This document shows, in pieces, positions 1 through 10,629 of a stretch of 64,000 bases of DNA (positions within the stretch are counted from its first letter, which is position 1; every line of letters begins with the position of its first letter). The stretch comes from Prorocentrum cordatum. Lineage: Eukaryota; Sar; Dinophyceae; Prorocentrales; Prorocentraceae. The notes under the pieces were generated by a model. It did not search any database, had not been told where the DNA came from, and saw only the letters and a list, made by a program, of their open reading frames with translations. The translations under genes were made by a program, and so were the position numbers. Location of the stretch: contig CAUYUJ010014338.1 of the NCBI GenBank assembly GCA_963575745.1, forward strand, positions 641,001 to 705,000. The letters run 5' to 3'.

Positions 1-440
1 GGCTGTCTTAGGCCGTCGTGGGGCTCTCTGGGGCTGTCTTGGGGCCCTCTTTGGGCTTCGTGGAGCATCTGGATCCGTTGTGGGGCGATTCGGGGGGGCT
101 CTTGAGCAGTCCTGGAGCCTTGGGGAACAAAAAAGCGAGTATGGCTAAAAATGCACGTCCTACTCCAGGACTGGAGCGATTTTAGTTTGTTCGACGTTCT
201 ATTGGAGCTCTTCGGGATGTCTTGGGGGGCCTCTTGGACCAACTTGGAGCTACTTAGGGGCCTTCGTGGGCGTTTTGAAAATCTCGTGAACTGTCGTGAC
301 GCCTTCTGGGGACGTCTTGGAGCGCTCTTGGGCCGTCTTGAAGCCGTATTGGACATCTCTGGTGCCGTACTGGGCGCTCAGGGTGGTCGAAATCCATTCG
401 GTGGGTGGGGGTCGGGAGGCCCCCAGCACTGCGAAAATAA
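1..440. repeat. Degenerate GGGCCGTCTTGGGG-type repeat array
   Basis: Loosely repeated words such as GGGGCTGTCTTGGGGC and GGGCCGTCTTGAAGCC recur every 10-14 bases. The same family returns at 19722-21290 in this orientation and at 3480-4145 in the opposite one. The open frames inside it (for example 151-504) are repeat translations and are not called as genes. Confidence 0.6.
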
Positions 441-784
441 AAGCCAAGTGTGTGTGTGTATATTCTGTAATCATATTCTCACACGCACCTCTCCGAGGGA
501 GTAGAGCTCAGAGGCGATTAGTGCGTACGCGGGGCGCCGCGTCCGCGATGTTTCTGGCCGTTTCGCTAGGGACATCCTCGAAATTCTGAAACTCGGTGGC
601 ACCCCTCACGCAGATCGTGACGTCAGGGTCCAAAAACACATGTGAAATTCAACATTGTAACATAAAGCCTTCAAAAACACATTGTAATTTCAATAGTTGC
701 GACACCGGTTCTCAGAGACTGGCGGTTTCGCCTGAAACATCCTCCCAACATCGAGCCCCGACGTACCCTCTGGTACCCCAGACC

Positions 785-1010
785 CCGCCTCGGAGCCTCC
801 TGGGGGCCTCCTGGAACCTCCTGGGGCCTCCTGGGGCTTTCTGAACCTTCTGGTACCCCAGCCTCCTGGGGGTCTCCTGAAACCTCCTGGGGCCTCCCGC
901 GGCCTCCTGGAGCCTCCTGGGGTCTCCTGGGGCCTCCTGAGGCCGCCTGGGGCCTCCTGAGGCCGCCTGGGGCCTCCTGTGGCCTCCTGGGGCCTCCTGG
1001 GGCCTCAGAA
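785..1010. repeat. GGGGCCTCCT minisatellite, about 12 bp
   Basis: About 18 imperfect copies of a CCTCCTGGGG word follow one another. On the minus strand they read as Pro-Gly-Gly-rich peptide, which explains the open frame 671-1270. Confidence 0.75.
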
Positions 1011-1121
1011 CTGCATGCGCACACAGAGACACAAATCACGCCCACCACATCACACGCTAGACAAACGTACTGCACACAACACCTACAACGCACAAAAAGC
1101 ACACACAACACAGAGCACACA

Positions 1122-1122
<1 letters not shown>

Positions 1123-1176
<54 letters not shown>

Positions 1177-1187
1177 CACACACAACA
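1123..1187. repeat. (CA)n microsatellite
   Basis: Nearly pure CA dinucleotide run with one CG interruption. A shorter second CA run lies at 1408-1447. Confidence 0.95.
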
Positions 1188-1467
1188 CTCACAATCCTGG
1201 GGCCTCCTGGAGCTTCTTCTCGTATCCAAGTCGGGCCTCCTGAGGTTTCCTGGGGGGCCCTGGTACACACATCGCGAGGTGTGGCAACCCCACTTGCGCT
1301 CGAGTGCGACTTCGCTGTTGCATTTCACTCCTGCTTCAAACGCCCCTTCAGTTTTTTCCCCACATCCTAAGTGGGGCTCTTGTTTTCTCTGGACGGCCGC
1401 GGGCCACTCACACCAACACACATACACACACACACACACACACGCACATACCATCATCATCCTCGGC

Positions 1468-2431
1468 CATTCCATGCGAGCCCGCTCGCGCGGAAGGGAC
1501 CTCCCCTGTGCGCCCTAGGGGGTCCCACATAAAAATTTGAATTCCAACGGCTTTCGGAATCAGCGAGCCCGCTCGAACGGAATGACCCTCAGGGGCATTC
1601 CATGCGAGCCCGCTCGCGCGGAAGGGACCTCCCCTGTGGCCCCTAGGGGGTCCCACCTAAAAGTTGGAATTCCAACGGCTATCGGAATCAGCAAGCCCGC
1701 TAGAACGGAAATGACCCTCAGGGGCATTCCATGCGAGCCCGCTCGCGCGGAAGGGACCTCCCCTGTGGCCCCTAGGGGGTCCCACCTAAAAGTTGGAATT
1801 CCAACGGCTATCGGAATCAGCGAGCCCGCTCGAACGGAATGACCCTCAGGGGCATTCCATGCGAGCCCGCTCGCGCGGAAGGGACCTCCCCTTGGCCCCT
1901 AGGGGGTCCCACCTAAAAGTTGGAATTCCAACGGCTATCGGAATCAGCGAGCCCGCTCGAACGGAATGACCCTCAGGGGCATTCCATGCGAGCCCGCTCG
2001 CGCGGAAGGGACCTCCCCTGTGGCCCCTAGGGGGTCCCACCTAAAAGTTGGAATTCCAACGGCTATCGGAATCAGCGAGCCCGCTCGAACGGAATGACCC
2101 TCAGGGGCATTCCATGCGAGCCCGCTCGCGCGGAAGGGACCTCCCCTGTGGCCCCTAGGGGGTCCCACCTAAAAGTTGGAATTCCAACGGCTATCGGAAT
2201 CAGCGAGCCCGCTCGAACGGAATGACCCTCAGGGGCATTCCATGCGAGCCCGCTCGCGCGGAAGGGACCTCCCCTGTGGCCCCTAGGGGGTCCCACCTAA
2301 AAGTTGGAATTCCAACGGCTTTCGGAATCAGCGAGCCCGCTCGAACGGAATGACCCTCAGGGGCATTCCGTGCGAGCCCGCTCGCGCGGAAGGGACCTTC
2401 CCTGTGGTCCCTAGGGGGTCCCCCCCGGAGG
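1468..2431. repeat. 128-bp tandem satellite, 8 copies
   Basis: The word CATTCCATGCGAG starts at 1468, 1596, 1725, 1853, 1980, 2108 and 2236 (a CATTCCGTGCGAG variant at 2364), giving spacings of 127-129 bp. Each unit has short self-complementary words (GGAATTCC, CCCCTAGGGGG, CCGCTCGCGCGG). Copies are nearly identical, so the array is young or kept uniform. Six-frame translation gives repeated 74-residue open frames because the period is not a multiple of three. No coding function is inferred. Confidence 0.92.
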
Positions 2432-3300
2432 AGGAGGAGGAGGAGGAGGAGGAGGCGGAGGAGGTTTAAGAGAAGGAGGAGGAGGAGGAGGAGGAGGATG
2501 AGAAAGAGGAGGAGGAGGAGGCGGGGATTTCAACCACGGTACCGTCAGGAGGACGCGGTTGAAATGGACGCTGCTCAAGGAGGAGGAGGAGGAGGAGGAG
2601 GAGGAGGAGGAGACGTGAGGATGAGGAGGAGAGGAGGAGAGGAGGAGGACGAGGAGGAGGAGGAGGAAAAGAGGAGGAGGGGGGACCAGGAGGAGGTGGA
2701 TGACGAGGAGGAGGACGAGGAGGAGAGGAGGAGGAGGAGGAGGAGGAGGAGGAGGAGGAGGGAGGAGGAAGAGGAGCGAGCGGGGAGGAAGGTTTCAACC
2801 ACGGCGGCGTCGGGAGGAGGTGGTTGAAATGAAAGCCGGTCGAGGAGGAGGAGGCGGAAGAGGATGAGGAGAAGGAGGAGGGGGAGAAAGAGGGGGAGGA
2901 AAAGGGGATTTCAACCACGGTGCCGTCAGGAGGACGCTGTTGAAATGGACGCTGCTCAAGGAGGAGGAGGAGGAGGAAGAGGAGGAGGAGGAGGAGGAGG
3001 AGGAGGAGGAGGAGGAGGCGGAGGAGGAGGAGACGTGAGGGTGATGAGGAGGAGGAGGAGCAGCAGGAGGATGACGAAGATAATGCCCTTGAGGGGTATT
3101 CCGTACGAACCCGCACGCGCCGAATGGTCCTCATGGGGGTAGCGGGGGGAAGAGGAGGAGGTTTAGGAGAAGGAGGAGGAGGAAGAGGAGGAGGCGGGGA
3201 TTTCAACCACGGTGCCGTCAGGAGGACGCGGTTGAAATGGACGCTGCTCAAGGCGGAGGAGGAGGAGGAGAAGGAGGTGGAGGAGAAGCAGCAGCAGCGT
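2425..3300. repeat. (GGA)n purine tract with four hairpin units
   Basis: A long GGA/GAGGAG tract is broken four times by a unit whose ends are ATTTCAACC and GGTTGAAAT, with an ACGGTGCCGTCAGGAGGACG-like loop. The units are at 2527-2565, 2793-2829 (shortened), 2908-2946 (one arm mismatch) and 3200-3238. Three of them (2527, 2908, 3200) are followed by a shared GGACGCTGCTCAAGG word. The 261-residue minus-strand frame at 2466-3251 is Pro/Ser-rich repeat translation. Confidence 0.85.
3084..3142. repeat. Isolated diverged copy of the 128-bp satellite
   Basis: AATGCCCTTGAGGGGTATTC followed by CGTACGAACCCGCACGCG matches the core of the 1468-2431 unit (AATGACCCTCAGGGGCATTC, then CATGCGAGCCCGCTCGCG) with scattered changes. 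It lies inside the GGA tract, about 650 bp from the main array. Confidence 0.7.
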
Positions 3301-3417
3301 CAGCAGGAGCAGCATCATTCTGATAGTGTACACATTCCATACAAAATTAAGTTTTCATGTGGGGTCCATCCGTTGAAGTAATTGTATGAGCCTGGGCACA
3401 TACGTGCCACTTGTATT

Positions 3418-3441
3418 TATACATATATATATATATATATA
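3418..3441. repeat. (TA)n microsatellite
   Basis: Short ATATAT run in an otherwise GC-rich context. Confidence 0.85.
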
Positions 3442-3479
3442 GTATTCCAATTCCTATTCCTATATTTATACTACCCGGA

Positions 3480-4145
3480 CCCCTCCCCCCAACCCAAACC
3501 GGACCCCCCCCCCCAGGGACGCCCTGGACGCCCTCTCGGACGTCTCGGCGGCCCCCCGGACGGCCTTGGAAAAGGTCCGCTGGCCCTTCCGGGCCTCCGA
3601 GGGCGCCTTGCGGGCCTTGCGAGCATATTCAAAGCGATCAGAGGGGTCACCAGAGAGGCGCACGAGAGACCCAAGACAGCACAAGAGCGCTCCAAGAGGA
3701 ACCTCGGTGGTCCGAAGACGGCCCACGAGGTCCCCAAGACGCCCCAAGAGGCCGCTAAGACAGCCCCGAAGAAGCAACAATCGCTTCATTCCATTGGGGA
3801 AATTGCAACTTTTGGTATATCCGCGTCCAGCGCGGCACGATGGGCCCCCGATATCGCCCCAAGACGGCCCAAGAGACCCCACAGGGTTCGAAGACGGCCC
3901 GGGAAGGCTACAAGACTGCCCAAGAAAGCCCCGAGACTGCCCACAAGAATCCAATGATGCCCCCTAAGAAGGCCCCCAGAGACCCACGAAAGCCATGGGA
4001 GGCCCCCAAGAAGGCCACTGCCAAGAAGGCCCTAGATGGCTTCAGGAGACCTATGGAAGGCCCACGCTCTCCAAGACGGGCCAAGAAGGCCCCAGGAAGG
4101 CCCCCAAAGGCCCTAGGACGGCCCCAAAAAGCACCCAAAACGCCC
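3480..4145. repeat. Dispersed GGCCCAAGACGGCCC-type repeat, reverse orientation
   Basis: Words such as CCCAAGACGGCCCAAGAG repeat loosely; they are the reverse complement of the GGGCCGTCTTGGGG family. A less repetitive core at 3770-3830 (CAACAATCGCTTCATTCC, then GAAATTGCAACTTTTGG) is the reverse complement of the conserved core found at 20060-20130. This links the two loci as one dispersed family. Confidence 0.6.
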
Positions 4146-4228
4146 AAACGGCGTTTTCCGCGCGCTCGCTGCGTTCACGCCAGCCCGCCTGCCTTTCCCG
4201 TACCTCTATCAACCTCTCTGTTTTTGTT

Positions 4229-4325
4229 TTTTTGTTTGTTCTCTCTCTCTCTCTCTCTTTCCCTTTTTCTCGCTCTCTCTCTCTCTCTCTTTCTTTCTTT
4301 CTCTCTCCCCCTTTCCCCCTCTGCC
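4229..4325. repeat. (CT)n polypyrimidine tract
   Basis: Imperfect CTCTCT run with T-rich interruptions. No gene is seen between 4330 and 4780. Confidence 0.85.
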
Positions 4326-4783
4326 TTCTTCGTCGATCTCCACATTCGTGGCATCCGATGGCCATCCTCATTCGCCCGCTCCTTCCTCTGGACCTTCTCC
4401 CCGTTTCTCCCCCTCCTCCCACCTCCCGACTCTTCAGCCCCCCCCCCTCATCCCTGTTCCCTTCCCGTTCCCCGTTCATGGACAGGTGCCATCGCAACAG
4501 TTTGATGCTTCGTCGCTTGCCAGCACCTTCGCGCGTGAAATAATCATAATTTCTTCCCCACTCCAGCGCACAAGCGTGCAAGCGCATCGGGCGAACGTGG
4601 TGTCAGCAGGCACCAAGGATATCAGAAAAATGATCCGATCGCCCGTCCAGGCCTCGAGGTCCCCCCTGCTGAATCAAACGGTCATGTATTGCTTTGCTGG
4701 GGAAGCGTCCGGAACAAGGCATGGCGCGAAGCACCACTGCAGTCTTGTACGTTCGTGTGTACATATATGTACATATACATACA

Positions 4784-4788
4784 CATGC

Positions 4789-4832
<44 letters not shown>

Positions 4833-5228
4833 GTGTATGTGTCTGTGTATGTGTCTGTGCATTTGTACGTGCATGTGCATGTGCATGTGCATGTACCTGT
4901 GTATGTGCATGTGTATGTGTGTGGTTGTGTGTTTGTGTGTGTTGTGTGTTTGCGTGCTCGTGTGCTTGTGTGCTTGTGTGTGTTGGGTTTGTGGCGTGCT
5001 TGTGTACTTGTGTGTTGGGGCTTGTGTGTGATTATGTGGTTGTGTGTTAGTGTGTATGTGTGCTTGCATGTTTGTGTTGTTGTGTATGTCTGTACGTATG
5101 TATGTACGTATGTATGTATGTATGTATGTATGTATGTATGAATGTTTGTGTGCATGTATGTATGTATGTATGTATGCATGGGTGGATGGATGGATGTATG
5201 CATGTATGCATGTATGCATGTATGTATG

Positions 5229-5262
<34 letters not shown>

Positions 5263-5346
5263 TGTATGTATGTATGTATGTATGTATGTGTGTATGGGTG
5301 CTGGTGAATGTGTGTGTGTGTGTGTGTTTGTGTGTCTGTGTGTGTG
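4784..5346. repeat. (TA)n, (TG)n and (TATG)n compound microsatellite
   Basis: A TA run (about 4796-4826) passes into TG-rich sequence and then a long TATG tetranucleotide run (about 5095-5290), ending in TG. Long open frames on both strands here (for example 4682-5380) are Tyr/Val/Cys or His/Thr repeat translations. Confidence 0.95.
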
Positions 5347-6300
5347 GTGGCCAATCCGCTACAATGGTGCCCCCGTTCAATTAGATCTATCCGCCAACGC
5401 AGACGACCCCTGCCTAGCCGCCGACGAAACAAGCGTGTGAGTGTGTGCGTGTGCGTGCGATCGGCCCCCGACCACGGCCCGAATATATCCACAAACCGCC
5501 TGCTGAGGTCCCCGAAGATCGTTCCCCCAGGCAATGGTTATGGACGCAGTCCCCCTCCAAAGCGTTGCCGTCAACCCTCGGGGAGGGAGCTCTTCGGATC
5601 CCAGAGGCTTCAGGGGACATCCGCGGACCTCCAAGGGCCAGGATCTTGGGCTGAAGAGCAAACTTGCAACCTTCCTCGTCCTACCCCTCCTCATCCTCCT
5701 CCCCTTCCCCCCTCGCCCCTTTCCATCTCCCCTCCCCCTACTCCACATGGACGCGGGCAGATGTTCTCAACGCTGGCGCTCCTCGGAGGGGCGCGAGCAG
5801 GGAACGCAAGGGTTTGGGGGACCCTGCGGTGCCCCAGACCTGGCCGAAATCGGCGCGGACCCCCGAGATGCCGACAGCAGCATACCCAAATTCGCTCCCA
5901 TCGACCAAGAGTCCGGCCAGCGCCCACGCGCACCCATGCTCATATCCTCTCCTCCCCTTGCCCCCCCTCCCTCGGGCCCGCCATGCCCCCCGCCTCAGCA
6001 ACTCTCCCACGACGGCTGGAGTCATGGCTCGCGCGTTGCGGGGTGTCGTCTGAGCCGGTGCCACCAGGCGAGCACCCCAGCCGTCGGATGTGGAAATGGG
6101 TTCTGTATTCAGTGCGTGCCCGTGCATGCTGCGTGTTGAAGACTACTACCGACGACCGCCATCTTGCTAACTTGTCAAGCCGCGAACAGGGCAACGACGA
6201 CCTTCAAAATATAATCAGCATTGCTGAAGGTAAGCGTCCCTGCCTACAGGTTGCTTCCAAGCGATAGCGAGGTCCGTTAACATATCCGAAGCGCACGCGC
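5347..6300. other. No gene recognised
   Basis: Mostly unique GC-rich sequence. Several overlapping open frames of 80-320 codons exist on both strands, but they are open because of base composition and show no recognisable motif or preferred frame. A C-rich stretch lies at about 5690-5740. Confidence 0.5.
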
Positions 6301-6315
6301 ACTCGCGCGCGTTCA

Positions 6316-6440
6316 GGATGGGGCTCGGGCTCGGGCTCGGCCTCGGTCTCAAGCTCGCGCTCGGGTTCGGGCTCGAGGTCGGGCTCACGTTCGGGTTCGG
6401 GCTCGCGCTCGCGCCTGCTTCGGGCTCGAGCTCGCGCCCG
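6316..6440. repeat. (GGGCTC)n-like hexamer repeat
   Basis: GGGCTCGGGCTC words with CTCGCG variants. They read as Gly-Leu on one strand and Glu-Pro on the other. Confidence 0.85.
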
Positions 6441-6564
6441 AGGCTGCGCACGCGCGCGCAAGCTTACTCGTGCGAACACAGACACGCACACGCACGCGAG
6501 CGCACTGGGCGCTGCCCCATCCCCCCCGCCCCCCCGCCTTGTATCTGTAAGAGGCGAACGCCCA

Positions 6565-6862
6565 ATTCTTATGAGGGAAAATGGTTCCAGCAACTTACGC
6601 CGACAATATGGGCGGGCTCCAGTACATAATTTGTGCGAGGGACGCCAGTTATGGCTTGGGCTCCAGCACCCACTTTTGACGAGAGAAACTGGTCCCAGCA
6701 GCTTGTGCCGGCAAGGAGGGTGGGCTCCATCACCCAATTTTTACGAGGGACGCTAGTTCAAGCAGCCTACGGCGTAGGCTGCAGCACCTGATCTTGACGA
6801 GGGGAAGCGGCTCCAGCAGCTTATGCCGACAAGAAGGGTGGGCTGCAGTCTGAAAGGGCAGC
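6565..6862. repeat. About 64-bp degenerate tandem repeat, 5 copies
   Basis: The anchor word (C/T)GAGGG or CGAGAG occurs at 6572, 6636, 6680, 6744 and 6798. Full units are 64 bp; two copies carry deletions of about 20 and 10 bp. Shared words are CAGCAGCTTATGCCG and GGTGGGCTCCAGCACC. Confidence 0.75.
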
Positions 6863-6889
6863 CAGAGCGGCCCACGCCACAGCCACGAA

Positions 6890-7087
6890 CCCTCCTACAA
6901 CCTACCAGCACTTCACGTGCAAAATGTCCACCTGACTGTAGGAAACCCGAGTATTACCACCAAAACTGGGATCGGGATCGTCTCCCCTCCTCCTACAACC
7001 TGCCAGCACTTCACGTGCAAAATGTCCACCTGACTGTAGGGAACCCGAGTATTACCACCAAAACTGGGATCGGGATCGTCTCCCCTC
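6890..7087. repeat. 98-bp tandem duplication
   Basis: CCAGCACTTCACGTGCAAAA begins at 6905 and again at 7003. The two copies stay nearly identical through ACTGGGATCGGGATCGTC. Confidence 0.9.
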
Positions 7088-7261
7088 GGTGGAGGCACGC
7101 CGCCCACCGCCGATGTTCGAGCTGGTGTCAACATCTAGGCCTCCGACACTCCACCGCGGGGGTGCGCCTGCGGCGAGCCGCGGCAGGCGTGCTGCGCGCG
7201 GCCGCGGTGGATTTGTCGTACGCCGCCACGCCACAGCTCCTGATCCCTCATCCTCCCACTG

Positions 7262-7442
7262 TAAAGGCCTCCAAAACGGGGTCCAAGATGACGGGGTCGG
7301 AGGATCGCGCCGCATCGCAGATGCATTGCTGATGCATCGGCACCGTCGGCGTGGAGAACATCTGGCTCCACATCGAGCCGCATCGCCGATGCATTGGCAA
7401 TGCGGCGAGGCCCTACGACCCCATCTGATCTGTCCCCATCTA
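7262..7442. mobile_element. Foldback (MITE-like) element, copy 1
   Basis: The left end (CAAAACGGGGTCC...GATGACGGGGTCGGAGG, then a CGCCGCATCGC word) is repeated in inverted, diverged form at the right end (CGAGGCCCTACGACCCCATC, then TGATCTGTCCCCATC). The inside has shorter palindromes such as GATGCATTGCTGATGCATC. There is no coding capacity. A second member, in the same relation to its own inverted end, lies at 22868-23063. No target-site duplication was established. Confidence 0.6.
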
Positions 7443-8410
7443 TGAGTCCTGGACTCTGGCCTCCTCTGGGACGATGAGAAAAAAACGCTGGGGTTTTTGA
7501 TTACTTTTCAAGATCCACGCTTTCCCGTTTTGGGCTTCATTGTTTATGTGTATTGGAGTTCTCGTTCGCGCCGGGTTCGATTCGGTTGCGTTTTGCCCTT
7601 GCGTTTGTGTTATACTTTGGGCTGCCTTTTGTTCCGTTTTGGTTGGCCGAAATAACGGGACAGTTGAAAGCGGTTGGGGGAAACCCCCCACGCGCTTTTA
7701 CCATCAACTAAAGGCCTCCTCCCTCCTCGACCTCCTCCCCTGGGAAGGTAAGACGCGACATCCCCTAGACCTCCCCTTCGTCGTCGCGAGGGCCTCCTTG
7801 CTCGGCGCGCGGCTCGGCCGGATGACCTCGATGGGGGGGGGCAGAGAGCCGAGCCACGCGCAGCATGTGGCGGCAGAACCAGGACCGCGGATCCAGCCGG
7901 CCAGGTTACCCTCCTCCTGCTGCTCGTCCTCGTGCTCCTCTTACTTCACCCCGCCCTCTTCCCCTTTTCCATCCCTGGCTCCTCCTCATCCTCCGCCTTC
8001 ATCAGCAGCACCATCACCAACATCGGCAATTCTATTTAAACTGGTTGTTTTTCTCTGACCGTTTGTGCAAATCCCAAACCCTCGATACCTGCCCTCTTCG
8101 TCTTCGATCGTACATTGTCTTTCGGGGCATGTCTTTCTTACCAGCCACGCGTACTTGGCGGAGCCCCAAAAACAGGAAAATGAGGGAGACAAGAAGAACA
8201 GATAGCGAGGAGGAAAGGAGTGCGGGAAGGGAGGGAGAAGGGAAGGGGCGAGGGGGAGGGAGAAGGATGGAGCACGAGAGAGATTAGCAGGAGGGGGGTA
8301 GCAGCATGAAAACAAGCGGCAGAACCAGACGGGCGGGTCTTGCGGGCGGCCCCTAACGGGGGAATTGGGCGGGCAGACCCAGACGGCCGGGTAGGTCTAG
8401 CGGGCGTGCC
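7443..8410. other. No gene recognised
   Basis: Mixed sequence with a CTCCTC-rich patch (about 7905-8000) and a GGGAGGG-rich patch (about 8220-8280). A GGAAGGTAAGAC word at 7743 resembles a splice donor, but no flanking open frame supports an exon. Confidence 0.45.
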
Positions 8411-8414
8411 GCTG

Positions 8415-8610
8415 AGGCGTCAGTCCTGCATGAGTTGTGAGGAAGTCTCTAGTGATAGCGCGAACCCCGGCAAATCGCAAAGAAGTCGAGAGAGAGAGAG
8501 AGAGAGCGTGATTCCTGAGGGCCGAGGGCGCGGCGTCTGACTCAATTGCGAGGAAGTCCCAAGCAAGGGCGCGGTTCTAGTGCGAGAGCGCGACTTTGAA
8601 GGAATGGTGG
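8415..8610. repeat. Two imperfect copies of a GAGGAAGTC unit plus (GA)n
   Basis: GTTGTGAGGAAGTCTCTAG and ATTGCGAGGAAGTCCCAAG each lead into a GCGCGAACC or GCGCGGTTC word about 116 bp apart, with a GA run at 8489-8509 between them. The unit resembles the 134-bp repeat at 51680-52100. Confidence 0.5.
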
Positions 8611-8764
8611 GGAGCCGTTATTGTTGCAGTTCGGGGGCCAGCAACGCAGCCTGAGCCCACAGACATTTCCTTATAAAAAATCAGGAGCGGGTCCCAGGAG
8701 GGACACTTTCAATTGAAAAACACAATTCGCACAGGGGTCGACAATAACTATTCTTCATACCTGA

Positions 8765-9130
8765 GAGCTCAACATCACCACCACCACCATGGTCATCATC
8801 ATTGTCATCATCATCAACATCATCATCGCCATCAGCATTACAATCCTCCTCCTCCTCATCATCATCACCATCACCATCATCATCACCGTCACCGCTACCA
8901 AATTCCTCCCCATCACCATCACCATCACGATCGTCATCATCATCAGCAGCACCAACATTACCTTTCTAATCAGCATCACCATCAGCATGGTCGTCGTCAT
9001 CACCATCACCAGCACGATTACCATCATCACCGCCACCATCACCATCAACATCACCAACATCGTCGTCATCATCACCACCATCATCATCATCATCATCAGC
9101 ATCATCATCATCATCATCATCATCATCAGC

Positions 9131-9162
<32 letters not shown>

Positions 9163-10016
9163 TACCAGGATCACCATCATCATCATCAGCAGCATCGTCA
9201 TCATCATCGCAATCTCCAATTTTTAAGTTGCCGAGACGTTGATCGGCCAGGAGCCTTGCATCGATCATTCCTCTCTTCATTATCCTCCCCATCCTTCTCC
9301 TGGTGCCCCATTGCTCCTCTTCCTCCTCCTCCTCCTCCCCCTCCTCCTTCTCCTCCTCCTCCTCCTTCTCCTCCTCCTCCTCCGCTTCCTGCCCCTTTTC
9401 CACCTGCTCCCTCCCCCTTTTTTTCCTCCTGCCCCTCTCCTCCTCCACCACCTCATCCTCCTCTTCTCCCGCTCCCCTTCCCCCTCGTCTCCCTCCTGCC
9501 CCTCCTCTCACTCCATCTCATCCTGATCCTCCCCCTCCTCCTCGCCATCGTGGTCACAACAGTTCTCTACTTGATTGTCTGCCGCACTCCTTCCTCATTC
9601 TCATCGTCATCACAGCCATTACCATCACCGTTCCCATGACCAGTATCGGCAGCATGACCAACATTCTCACCACCATCGTCATCGTCACTGACATCGTCAT
9701 CACCACGGTCGTCACCGACGTCTTTACCCCCATCATCACCATGAACAAACCCATCACCAACCTCGACTGCACTATCAACATCAACACCCGACGCAACATA
9801 TACATCAACCTCACCGCTTCACTCACCATCACCCCCTCCTAATAAGCATCCTGAGCCGTTTCCAACACCCCTCTTCTCCTTCTCATTCTTATATTCCGGG
9901 CCCGCCGTCCAACCCATCCGTTATCACCCTCGTACTGCCCCATACCCCTCCTGCTCCTCCCCCTCCCCCTCCTCCTCTTCCTCCCCCCCTCCTAATTATC
10001 CTCCTCCTTCTCCTCG

Positions 10017-10070
<54 letters not shown>

Positions 10071-10188
10071 CCATCACCATCACCATCACCATCACCATCA
10101 CCATCACCATCACCATCACCATCACCATCATTATCATTATCATTATCATCATCATCATCATCATCATCATCAGCATCAGCATCATCAG

Positions 10189-10242
<54 letters not shown>
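8765..10242. repeat. CAT/CAC and CTC trinucleotide tracts
   Basis: CAT-rich runs at 8765-9215 and 9595-9835, a CTC-rich run at 9318-9560, and a nearly pure CAT/CAC run at 10018-10242. The last one ends exactly at the spliced-leader relic at 10243. The poly-His frame 8713-9639 and poly-Met or poly-Asp minus-strand frames are microsatellite translations. Confidence 0.95.
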
Positions 10243-10244
<2 letters not shown>

Positions 10245-10263
10245 GTCGCAATTTTGCCTCAAG
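10243..10263 (+). other. Relict dinoflagellate spliced leader (18/21)
   Basis: Aligned without gaps to the 21-nt DinoSL, this site differs only at positions 5 (A to C), 8 (C to A) and 15 (G to C). Its 3' part reads ATTTTGCCTCAAG. It lies between the CAT tract and the first LINE-A coding block, where the leader of a reverse-transcribed mRNA would sit. DinoSL relics in genomic DNA are known from dinoflagellates and are read as traces of mRNA retroposition. This copy cannot act as an SL RNA gene; nothing downstream resembles one. Confidence 0.75.
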
Positions 10264-10625
10264 GGCTCATTCTCCTGTGCTTCCTCGGGACGCTTGAAGG
10301 ACTTTACCCGCGCACCCCGCCGAGGAATTGCGCGGCGCCGACTAGATCAGGAGAGAATTGTCCAGTCGCCGTGGCGCCAGGTGCTCGCGCGTGGACTTGC
10401 CGCCCTTCGTGCCAGCCCTGCAAATACGACAAGGTCCTGGTCCGTAAGCACTGCGTTTGTGGCACCCGTGGAGAGCAAGTAGTGCTATTCCAACCCAAGT
10501 CTAAGGGCGACAAGGTGCAGTTTGATTCGTCTGAACGAGTTCAGGGGGAGGCCCCTGTCGTGCACCCGAAGGGGGTCCTCCGCGCCTCGAGGAGCGCCTC
10601 GCCAGCCAACGGCCTTGGGGCTGGC
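10254..10625 (+). pseudogene. LINE-A ORF1, N-terminal Cys-rich part
   Basis: This frame reads through a W-x-C...C-x2-C...C-x-C arrangement (WTCRPSCQPCKYDK, then HCVCGT) at about 10410-10465. It resembles a degenerate RanBP2-type zinc finger of the kind often found at the start of retroelement ORF1 proteins. No early ATG is present, and the frame must shift near 10610-10640 to join the coiled-coil part, so it is treated as a pseudogene fragment. The zinc-finger assignment is tentative. Confidence 0.45.
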
Positions 10626-10629
10626 AGTC

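Noticed and set aside
1468-2431. CRISPR array
   Set aside because: Units are contiguous 128-bp satellite copies with no short direct repeats separated by unique spacers; the host is eukaryotic.
2466-3251. 261-codon Pro/Ser/Leu-rich minus-strand frame
   Set aside because: GGA/TCC repeat translation; the only non-repeat pieces are the hairpin units.
4682-5534. Long His/Thr/Tyr/Val/Cys-rich frames on both strands
   Set aside because: They are translations of TG and TATG repeats; all frames are open because the repeats lack stop codons.
8713-9639. 308-codon poly-His/Pro frame and its minus-strand poly-Met/Asp partners
   Set aside because: Pure CAT/CAC and CTC microsatellite translation; no non-repetitive segment with protein character.
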